NCBI GenBank assembly: GCA_047618505.1
Contig: JBLHLB010000288.1
Location: forward strand, 1 to 5,492
DNA from: JBLHLB01 sp047618505
GTDB taxonomy: Bacteria > Planctomycetota > UBA1135 > GCA-002686595
Direction: 5' to 3'
DNA: 5,492 bases
A program made the position numbers and the translations under genes. Every line of letters starts with the position of its first letter. The stretch's first letter is position 1. The notes under the pieces are model-generated. The model worked only from the letters and a program-made list of their open reading frames with translations, was not told where the DNA came from and made no database searches. Positions 1 through 5,391 of this stretch are shown piece by piece.

Positions 1-743
1 AAATTCCCCGCCCGATCTTCGTAGATCGAGCGAATGCCAAAGGCGCCCCCGCTTGGCGTCGTGGTCAACCGCTCTTCGTACATCCAACTCAAGCTCTGAC
101 CGTCGTAGCGGCAAAGCCCTGCGTTGGCGGTGCCGAACCACAGGTGACCCCTCCGGTCCTTGTATATGCTGTAAATGTCGGAGGGGGAGAAGTTGCTATC
201 GGGATACTTGGCGCGGTACGCGTCTTCGGCCGGGCTCTTTGAGAGCTTCAGGTGGTAGAGCTTTTCGCCGTCGTAGCGGTAAGGCCCGTGGTTGCCCGGA
301 TAGAAGACGATCCATACGTCATCGGGGTTGAGTTCCCATCCATCCTCGGTCGGAGGCGCCTCGACAAGTTCGAGGGTGGTGAACTTCGTGCCGTCGAACT
401 TGGTCACTCCGCCGTTCGTGGAGATGAAGACGTTGCCCTCGGCATCTTCCTGGATATCACGCACCTGATGGCCGCTCAGGCCGTCGTCTGGGGTGTATTG
501 AGTGACCTGCTGGCCGTCGTACCGGTAGACCCCGCTCCCGTTGCTTCCGAACCAGTAGTCACCGTTGCGGTTTTGGTGAATGACCCAAATACGCGGGTCA
601 ATCTCGGCGACCACTTGCCCAAGTGGAGAGGCGCTGTCCTGTGCGATCGGTGGAGTCTCCTCGGTGGACGGACATCCGGCCAAGGTGCAAGCCATCAGTG
701 CGGCGATGACGGACGGAGCAATAAAGGTGTGATAGGGGCGCAT
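1..743 (-). CDS. Lipoprotein with two-component-regulator-type propeller repeats (C-terminus outside window)
   Basis: The minus strand stays open from an ATG at 743 to the left edge, giving 247 residues with no stop. The N-terminus is a lipoprotein signal: a short R/H-containing start, a hydrophobic stretch (about residues 7-22) and a lipobox LAGC ending at Cys24. Cys19 in LMAC is an alternative. A Ser/Thr/Pro/Glu-rich linker follows. After it come propeller blades of the Reg_prop kind, with recurring W/F-x-G...G-x-x-R-Y-D-G motifs: residues 50-86 (WFGSNGSGVYRYDG), 93-125 (TNGGVTKFDG), 139-168 (GPYRYDG) and 188-225 (LWFGTANAGLCRYDG); a fifth blade begins near 236. Such repeats usually form the periplasmic sensor of hybrid histidine kinases, but here they follow a lipid anchor, so the product is probably a surface or periplasmic binding protein. 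The ligand is unknown. No clear Shine-Dalgarno precedes the ATG; the start rests on the signal peptide. Any kinase or cyclase domain would lie beyond the window. Confidence 0.85.
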   Translation of the reverse strand, partial: MRPYHTFIAPSVIAALMACTLAGCPSTEETPPIAQDSASPLGQVVAEIDPRIWVIHQNRNGDYWFGSNGSGVYRYDGQQVTQYTPDDGLSGHQVRDIQEDAEGNVFISTNGGVTKFDGTKFTTLELVEAPPTEDGWELNPDDVWIVFYPGNHGPYRYDGEKLYHLKLSKSPAEDAYRAKYPDSNFSPSDIYSIYKDRRGHLWFGTANAGLCRYDGQSLSWMYEERLTTTPSGGAFGIRSIYEDRAGN

Positions 744-850
744 GGTTCGGTGGTTGATGGTCAGCCGCAGTACGAGATTCGGCGTGTGATGATGGTGGCT
801 TCTGCGAACTTCGAGGACGTTGATGTGTTGGATGGCGGCCTGCATCTTCT

Positions 851-935
851 GGGGGGAATGGGGTAGCAGTTTGCGGGGGAGGGGTGGTTGATGCGAAGGG
901 GGCTTCACGGGTTGGCAGGGGGAACAAACGGGGGG
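851..935 (+). other. G-run cluster with G-quadruplex potential
   Basis: Eight runs of three or more G fall within 85 bases on the plus strand: 851-856, 860-863, 875-879, 881-884, 898-902, 909-911, 918-922 and 930-935. They are separated by spacers of 1 to 13 bases, so several intramolecular quadruplexes are possible. The cluster lies about 110-190 bases upstream of the lipoprotein start. The plus strand is the template strand for that gene, so a quadruplex would form in the DNA and not in the lipoprotein mRNA, which would be C-rich. Whether it has any role is an inference. Confidence 0.55.
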
Positions 936-1025
936 CGCGAGGTCGAAACTATCGATCCGGCGCTAGTTCCTAGGTCCAACCAACAGACGCGAACCGAGTC
1001 AGAAGCCGCTTTTCCACGGGCGTAG

Positions 1026-1058
1026 AGGCAGGCCTCCCCAAACTGGGGAGGCCTGCCT
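1026..1058. repeat. Perfect 14-bp inverted repeat, possible terminator
   Basis: AGGCAGGCCTCCCC (1026-1039) and GGGGAGGCCTGCCT (1045-1058) are exact reverse complements around a five-base loop, AAACT. The stem is very GC-rich and would be highly stable in RNA from either strand. No T-tract follows on either side, so it is not a canonical intrinsic terminator. It lies about 95 bases past the 3' end of the tRNA-like sequence on the minus strand, where a terminator or 3' stabiliser would fit. A bidirectional transcription barrier or a small mobile-repeat remnant is also possible. Confidence 0.9.
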
Positions 1059-1151
1059 GCAGACCATAAGTCCGCCGCAACCTTCGGCATCAATCCACGT
1101 ACCCATGGACCGCTCTGACCCAATCAGCCGCGCAGGTCGCTCTACATAAAG

Positions 1152-1231
1152 TGGTATGCGCGGCAGGATTTGGACCTGCGTCTCTCCGCTTTGCAAAACG
1201 CTGCTCTGCGGCCGTAAGTCGCTACGCGTGG
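1152..1231 (-). pseudogene. Decayed tRNA-Cys-like sequence
   Basis: Read on the minus strand, the 3' half looks like a tRNA. There is a five-pair T stem (GCAGG/CCTGC, plus-strand 1163-1179) around a seven-base loop TCCAAAT, then CGCGCAT, A as discriminator and an encoded CCA (1152-1154). Further 5' are T8-A9, AGAGC of a D arm, and TTGCAAA, the usual anticodon loop of tRNA-Cys (GCA). The rest does not fold properly. Only four of seven acceptor pairs form, two of four D-stem pairs form with an overlong D loop, and the anticodon stem has one Watson-Crick pair and one wobble. The T loop is also off consensus, TCC where TTC is expected. I read it as a degenerate tRNA or integration relic. An unusual functional tRNA or a chance match remains possible. 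Confidence 0.35.
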
Positions 1232-1501
1232 CTGACTTGCGAACTGCGGCGGTTGGCCACCAAGGCTAGGCCAGGATAGGCGGGGAAGGCTTGAGTAACC
1301 GGCGGTACTCCGCGAGTTCCGAAGGAGTGATCCATCCGCGTCGTCACGAGGAAGGAGTGGGCACACAACTTGTAATGGAATATCCATTTCTGGCGATTCC
1401 CACCAAGACCTGGGCGTGACACCAAGGACAAAGCCAGCGTACATGGCCCGGTAGACGAACAGCCACCTTGCCACCCATCGGTCCGACGTGCGGTCCAGCG
1501 G
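1232..1501. other. No convincing gene
   Basis: Two minus-strand frames are open across most of this stretch, but their translations are rich in Ser, Arg, Pro and Trp and contain no motif I recognise. One runs straight into the tRNA-like sequence, as chance frames commonly do. I see no tRNA, terminator or repeat here. It may be degraded coding DNA. Confidence 0.4.
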
Positions 1502-1852
1502 TCACCCTCCCATCGCCCCCGATCTGGGGTGTTCATGCCCAGTACCAATCACGGCCGCCTCAGCCTTGCTCTTGCCGGCACCCTTGCTCATGGGCTCGGT
1601 CTCGATTACTCGGACCGTCTCAATGGCCTGGATGATTTGCGGCGCTTCGTACGGTTCTTGGACGAAGCGATTCAGGTCAATGGGTTGGGCTGCCGTATTC
1701 AGGATCTTGCAGACCGAGTAGAGGTAACTGTCCGTAATCACCCGTTTCGTCGGAGCGAAGAATTGTGGCATGCGATTGGGATCGTTGCCGAGCTCGAACC
1801 ACGACGATCCGTTTGGAATCTTTGCCAGTTCATGACCAAACAGCCCGATCAC
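1502..1852 (-). CDS. Hypothetical protein or 5'-truncated gene fragment
   Basis: A minus-strand frame from a GTG at 1852 to a TGA at 1502-1504 gives 116 residues. The frame stays open without an ATG back to a stop near 1930, so the true start is uncertain and the gene may be truncated. The product reads like a folded protein up to about residue 90, with aromatic and hydrophobic residues regularly spaced (for example WFELGNDPNRMPQFFAP and SYLYSVCKILN), and then ends in a Gly/Ser/Lys-rich tail. I do not recognise the family. The opposite strand is open over almost the same bases (1529-1873). I prefer the minus strand because G+C by codon position, counted by hand over 110 codons, is about 58, 41 and 67 percent at positions 1, 2 and 3, the expected order for a high-GC genome. 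This bias is weaker than in the clear genes nearby, which suggests acquired or decaying DNA. Confidence 0.3.
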   Translation of the reverse strand: MIGLFGHELAKIPNGSSWFELGNDPNRMPQFFAPTKRVITDSYLYSVCKILNTAAQPIDLNRFVQEPYEAPQIIQAIETVRVIETEPMSKGAGKSKAEAAVIGTGHEHPRSGAMGG

Positions 1853-1887
1853 GCGCCAAGAGTAGCGCTTTAGAGCACTGCTATTAC

Positions 1888-2148
1888 GTAACGGGGAGAA
1901 AGGTCGGGTTTCTCTCCTCGCCTCACTTTATGCGCGACACGTTCACCTCAGCGGCGCACGAGGCGCGCATCCTCCCGCTGGATCTCAAGGTCCGGATACA
2001 CCACCCTCTCGCCAGCAGCGACAACCTCTATGAGGGTTACATCTGGCCGTCGGTCGAGCACTTTCGCGACAGCGTGGAGCGGGTGGCCACGTTTATGCGA
2101 AAGAAGACGGAGGCGGAGGGCAAGCCCGCCCTTCGTTCGGTCGGGTAG
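1888..2148 (+). CDS. C-terminal-like fragment of an unidentified protein
   Basis: This plus-strand frame ends at a TAG (2146-2148). From the ATG at 1930 it encodes 73 residues, and 62 of those 73 codons end in G or C by my count, strong evidence that it is or was coding. The product has a beta-like part (residues ILPLDLKVRI), a YEGYIWPS motif and an amphipathic C-terminal helix (VEHFRDSVERVATFMRKK), as expected for the end of a larger protein. No ribosome binding site precedes 1930. The frame continues upstream to about 1765, but before about 1888 the translation loses its coding character and overlaps the antisense frames. I infer a gene whose 5' part was lost at a junction near 1870-1890. 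I cannot name the family. It ends 94 bases before the tRNA-Arg gene. Confidence 0.5.
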   Translation, partial: VTGRKVGFLSSPHFMRDTFTSAAHEARILPLDLKVRIHHPLASSDNLYEGYIWPSVEHFRDSVERVATFMRKKTEAEGKPALRSVG

Positions 2149-2242
2149 CGGGCTCTCGGATACCCTCGACGGAACATTCTCCTGGATGCCCGCGTGCTGG
2201 TACTGGTGGGTCGGCTGCGGGGCCGTTACTCTGTGCCTGCAT

Positions 2243-2319
2243 GCGCCCGTAGCTCAGCTGGATAGAGCATTCGCTTCCTAAGCGAGAGGTCACAGGTTCG
2301 AATCCTGTCGGGCGTACCA
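2243..2319 (+). tRNA. tRNA-Arg (anticodon CCU)
   Basis: The cloverleaf is complete. The acceptor is GCGCCCG/CGGGCGT (seven pairs, the first a G-U). A standard D arm follows (GCTC...GAGC). The anticodon stem is TTCGC/GCGAG with loop TTCCTAA, placing CCT at 2277-2279, which reads the rare arginine codon AGG. The T arm is ACAGG-TTCGAAT-CCTGT and the discriminator is A. The CCA end is encoded (2317-2319). No terminator is visible downstream; an hsdM relic begins 12 bases after the CCA. tRNA genes are frequent integration sites for genomic islands, which fits the broken genes around this one. Confidence 0.97.
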
Positions 2320-2331
2320 CCCCCTACGCCC

Positions 2332-2394
2332 ATGTTCGAGCAGACCTTCAAGAATATCGACGACGTCCTCTAGGGGGAGGCCGGTTGTACGACC
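2332..2394 (+). pseudogene. hsdM: N-terminal relic of a type I DNA methyltransferase (HsdM)
   Basis: The plus strand opens with MFEQTFKNIDDVL, which matches the conserved start of HsdM, the modification subunit of type I restriction-modification systems, as I remember it (this start, then W/R-K-E-A-G-C-T-T-E-L-D-Y). Here codon 14 is TAG (2371-2373), where family members usually carry Trp or Arg, and codon 15 is Gly in place of Lys. The frame then continues EAGCTT before similarity stops near 2394. Both a nonsense mutation and loss of the rest of the gene are therefore visible; intact HsdM is roughly 480-500 residues or more. No S-adenosylmethionine-binding or NPPF motif, hsdS or hsdR remains in the window. 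The relic starts 12 bases after the tRNA-Arg CCA, so an RM locus probably once sat beside this tRNA. The identification is from memory of the family. Confidence 0.65.
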
Positions 2395-2552
2395 GATTGG
2401 CTTAGCAGTCGTCGATTCGCTGGGCTTGGTTGATGGAGGCCTTGATCATGATCCCCCGAAAGGTTTGCCCATCGACTTCTAAGTGGACTGCCTCGCAAAC
2501 TTTAGCACCCGCCCTGATGCGGATCGACGAACCCCTAGGCGCACAGCAAGTC
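2395..2552. other. Gap between hsdM relic and kinase, with a possible short minus-strand coding remnant
   Basis: This is the 3' flank of the kinase gene. A minus-strand frame with no ATG ends at a TAA (2402-2404) and contains a protein-like stretch (SSIRIRAGAKVCEAVHLEV, then DGQTFRGIMIKASI). It would need a TTG start near 2581, inside the kinase gene, or it is a remnant. A ten-base palindrome, GATCATGATC, lies at about 2443-2452. No intrinsic terminator for the kinase gene is visible. Confidence 0.25.
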
Positions 2553-5198
2553 TCAAGGGCGCTTCGGAATCGAGTTCTCAATAACGCTCAGCGCTCTCGC
2601 AGTGGATGCCAGCGAGCGGATTAGCAAGAGCTTCTGCCCATCGTTCGAAACTTCGAATCCGTTAGCCAGGATGTACCGGTTCGGACCTGCGCGTGAAACC
2701 ACAACGCGCGACTCGCCAAGAACGGGCGCGGCTCCGGGATGAAGCTCCACAGGGACGGCGACGACCTGACCCTCCGACTCGAACAGAATCTCGCTGCCAG
2801 ACGGGGCCCAACAAGGTCGCGTGCCGGAGCCCGCCGAAATCCTTGTGAAGTGCTCACCGCCCGGGTATGTCTGCAGCGCCACGATGGTTTTGCCCGATGC
2901 CCGCAACTCCACAGCCAGCCAGGCTCCGTCCGGGGAGAGGCTGGCGCTCTCGACCTGCCTGAGCAGTAGCGTACTCTCGCGCGTCTCCAGGTCGAGGGCG
3001 AACAACTCAGCTCTCTCGCCCGATACCCAGAGGAGTGTGCGACCATCCGCGCTGAGGTCGACGGTCGATTTGTCCTCTGCCGATTCCAAGATCCGCTCGA
3101 CGCCGCCTACGCCGCTGGCCTTCGCATAGAACAAGTCGGGCGTCATGAAGAAATAGAGCCCCTCGTCATTCGGCGTCCACACCGGAGAGGAGTCGTCGCT
3201 CACAGCCTCGGTCAGACGCACCTCGCTCCCACGCGCCAGGTCGCGCACCCACACATCTCCGCTGGTCCGCAGGCTCGTACGATCGAAGGCTAGCTGCTTT
3301 CCATCATGGGAAAGGCGTGGATTCCACAGTACGCCCTCGACGCCCATGCTCTCGATGGATCCACTCGCCAGGTCGAACCAGACGAACTCCGATTCGACGA
3401 CACTAGCATCATTAGGGTAGTAGACAATGCGGCCGTCTCGGGAGGCTCCGAAGAGCGCGTGCGCGGGCCAGTCCAAGACGCGCACATCCTTGGCGAGACG
3501 CACCGCTTCTTCCCCGAGAGCGTGCGTCCGCGGGTCGAACGCCTGGGCGTACAGCGCGTCCCCACGCCGATGCACAATCCACCCGGGTTCAACATAGACG
3601 GCGTTGGTTTTCTCGGGCAGGAGCAGGCGTGCCGTGGTGGATCCGATCTCGCCAACATAAAGCCCGGAAACCTCACCGCCTCCGTCCTGGATCATGAAGA
3701 GAAAGCTCTTCCCGTCCGGCAGGAATGACGGCCACATCGCCCGCGCGCTCTCCCGGTCCGGTGAGTGATCGAACGCCACCTCGGGAGTCCCTCCGAGTGC
3801 GTCCACGCTCAGGAAGGGTCCGGACCCCGGCGCGAACAGGATCTTGTTCTCCTCGTTCCACGCGGCACCGGTGATGACGGTCCCGGGGTTTCCACGGAAG
3901 AGAAACTGCGGACGATCCTCGTCCACGCCAATCGTTAGGAGGTCACTCCCGCTCATGAAGCCGAGGCGCCGGCCATCCGGGGCCCAGAACGGATTATCTG
4001 CATTCTTCGAGCCTGGGATCTGCCGCGCTTCCTCGATCCCGTCAAGCTCGCGCACCCACAGGGCCGAGTTGCCCTCCTCGTCGATGGCGACGAAAGCTAG
4101 GCGCTTCCCGTCGAGCGAAACCACGGGTGGTCCCGAATGCGGTCCCATGTGCATGCCATCCGGCGCAATCAGCTCGGCCACCAACGGCATAGAAGCAGTT
4201 CGCGATGGCGGCGAGGGCGTCCAAAACGCACGCGCCAAGAGGGCCCCGAGGAGCAGCGCTCCCACAGCGGCGAACCCGCCGCTTCCACGACGGGTCGTCA
4301 CGCCCTTCGCGGTAATCCCAAGGGCCGGCCCGTCGTCATCAAGACCAAGCACGACGCGCGCCTCACCAATGTCGCGCAGGCGCATGCGCGGGTCCTTGAC
4401 TACACAGCGGGCAATCAGCTCGCGCACGCGCGGCGGCGTCGCAGACGGCAGCGCCTCGAGGTCGACCTCGCGCCCAAGGATCGCCGCGATCAGGTCGCCG
4501 AAGGCATCGCCCTTAAACGCCCGCTTGCCGGTCAGGCACTCAAAGAGGACACATCCGAAGGCCCAGATGTCGGTGCGCCGATCCACCAACTTGCCGCGCG
4601 CCTGTTCCGGGCTCATGTAGGTCGGCGTGCCGAGGATCATGCCCTCTGAGGTCACCAAAAAACTGTCAGACTCCGCCGAGGACGGGAGTTGCTGCGAGCC
4701 GCTCTTGCGAGCGCTTGACCCGATCGGTTTGGCGAGACCGAAGTCGAGGATCTTGACCAAACCCTCGGGCGTGATCCGAATGTTGGCAGGCTTCAGATCG
4801 CGGTGCACAATGCCGGCCTCGTGCGCGATCTCAAGTCCCTCGGCGATCTGGCGGCAAACGTCGAGCGCCTCCTCAGCGGGCAGGGCTCCGCGCTTCAGCC
4901 GGACTTCGAGGTCCTCACCCGGCACAAGCTCCATGGCGATGAAGCAGGTCTCGTCCACCTGGTCGATGCCATGGATGCCCGCAATGTTGGTGTGGTTGAG
5001 CGAGGCCAGGGTTTTGGCCTCGCGCTCGAAGCGACGTAGCCGCTCTTCGTCATCTGCCATCTCCTCGGGCAGCACCTTGATCGCCACTTCACGGTCGAGG
5101 CGCGTGTCGCGGGCCAGGTAGACTTCGCCCATGCCTCCAGCCCCGAGAGGACTGAGGATTTGGTAGAAGGAGAGCGTCTGGCCATTGGCGAGGGACAT
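2553..5198 (-). CDS. Membrane Ser/Thr protein kinase with C-terminal PD40/TolB-like beta-propeller
   Basis: An 881-residue receptor-type kinase. The N-terminal Hanks-type domain (about residues 12-275) has every key element: glycine loop GAGGMGEV (19-26), Lys41 in VAIK, Glu60 of helix C, HRDLKPAN (132-139, catalytic Asp134), DFG (152-154), GTPTYMSPEQ (190-199) and DIWAFG (210-215). The activation segment contains a Ser-rich insert (161-184), likely autophosphorylation sites and common in this subfamily. A transmembrane helix follows at about 308-326. The remaining 550 residues carry many PD40-type blades with S/P-x-D-G-K/R-x-L motifs (first near 360-372 and 403-415, then repeated to about 870), placing a TolB/WD40-like propeller outside the membrane. 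The length and order are typical of kinases common in Acidobacteriota and relatives. It probably phosphorylates cytoplasmic Ser/Thr targets in response to an envelope signal; ligand and substrates are unknown. The start MSLANGQTLSFYQIL matches the family, though no good Shine-Dalgarno precedes it. The gene stands alone and its 5' flank faces a plus-strand partial gene. Confidence 0.96.
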   Translation of the reverse strand: MSLANGQTLSFYQILSPLGAGGMGEVYLARDTRLDREVAIKVLPEEMADDEERLRRFEREAKTLASLNHTNIAGIHGIDQVDETCFIAMELVPGEDLEVRLKRGALPAEEALDVCRQIAEGLEIAHEAGIVHRDLKPANIRITPEGLVKILDFGLAKPIGSSARKSGSQQLPSSAESDSFLVTSEGMILGTPTYMSPEQARGKLVDRRTDIWAFGCVLFECLTGKRAFKGDAFGDLIAAILGREVDLEALPSATPPRVRELIARCVVKDPRMRLRDIGEARVVLGLDDDGPALGITAKGVTTRRGSGGFAAVGALLLGALLARAFWTPSPPSRTASMPLVAELIAPDGMHMGPHSGPPVVSLDGKRLAFVAIDEEGNSALWVRELDGIEEARQIPGSKNADNPFWAPDGRRLGFMSGSDLLTIGVDEDRPQFLFRGNPGTVITGAAWNEENKILFAPGSGPFLSVDALGGTPEVAFDHSPDRESARAMWPSFLPDGKSFLFMIQDGGGEVSGLYVGEIGSTTARLLLPEKTNAVYVEPGWIVHRRGDALYAQAFDPRTHALGEEAVRLAKDVRVLDWPAHALFGASRDGRIVYYPNDASVVESEFVWFDLASGSIESMGVEGVLWNPRLSHDGKQLAFDRTSLRTSGDVWVRDLARGSEVRLTEAVSDDSSPVWTPNDEGLYFFMTPDLFYAKASGVGGVERILESAEDKSTVDLSADGRTLLWVSGERAELFALDLETRESTLLLRQVESASLSPDGAWLAVELRASGKTIVALQTYPGGEHFTRISAGSGTRPCWAPSGSEILFESEGQVVAVPVELHPGAAPVLGESRVVVSRAGPNRYILANGFEVSNDGQKLLLIRSLASTARALSVIENSIPKRP

Positions 5199-5272
5199 AG
5201 GCGTCCGATATTAGCCTCGCGCAAACTTGGCTCGCCCATGGGAAACCGCATTGTCAGTGCAGACCGTTTCGG

Positions 5273-5288
5273 AATCGCCATGGCGGTT
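5273..5288. promoter_or_regulatory. Operator-like palindrome upstream of the kinase gene
   Basis: AATCGCCATGGCGGTT is a nearly perfect 16-base palindrome: the core CGCCATGGCG (5276-5285) is exact and the flanking AA/TT also pair. It lies 75-90 bases upstream of the kinase ATG and about 100 bases upstream of the probable plus-strand start at 5392, a position where one regulator could act on both genes. No promoter hexamers could be placed with confidence on either side. Short exact palindromes also arise by chance in GC-rich DNA. Confidence 0.2.
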
Positions 5289-5391
5289 ACTGAGGGACCC
5301 TGCTCGCGCGACTGCGGATCGGTCGGTACAACTCGCTGGTCCTGAAGCGCTGACTACCAATATATGGGCGCGCTTCACGGCGGAGAAGTCG

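Larger units (their letters stand above)
744..1151. other. Intergenic region without a convincing gene
   Basis: No reading frame here looks like protein. Frames on both strands give low-complexity Pro/Ser/Arg-rich translations caused by the G- or C-runs. The stretch is the 5' flank of the minus-strand lipoprotein gene and contains the G-run cluster and the perfect hairpin listed separately. A possible minus-strand promoter is weak: GATAGT around 945-950 resembles a -10 box, but no good -35 sits at the right distance. Confidence 0.6.

Noticed and set aside
252..866. Plus-strand open frame of 204 codons
   Set aside because: It is antisense to the lipoprotein gene, whose minus-strand frame has a lipobox and repeated RYDG blades. 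The plus-strand translation has no recognisable motif.
598..1196. Minus-strand open frames upstream of the lipoprotein (598-927, 905-1123, 999-1196)
   Set aside because: Their translations are Pro/Ser/Arg-rich products of C-runs, or read through the hairpin and tRNA-like sequence (GETQVQILP is typical of a translated tRNA 3' half).
2030..2320. Open frames on both strands across 2030-2320
   Set aside because: They run through the tRNA-Arg gene; translations such as APVAQLDRA and MVRPTGFEPVTSRLGSE are the familiar false products of tRNA sequence.
5199..5230. TAATAT about 14 bases upstream of the kinase ATG as a -10 box
   Set aside because: It matches TATAAT at four of six positions, no -35 hexamer is found at suitable spacing, and it would leave almost no leader.
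2621..5281. Long open frames on both strands within the kinase region, including 3844-4620 and 4137-4649 on plus
   Set aside because: All are shadows of the GC-rich kinase-propeller gene, whose frame carries every kinase motif and the PD40 repeats. The others are Arg/Ser-rich and motif-free.
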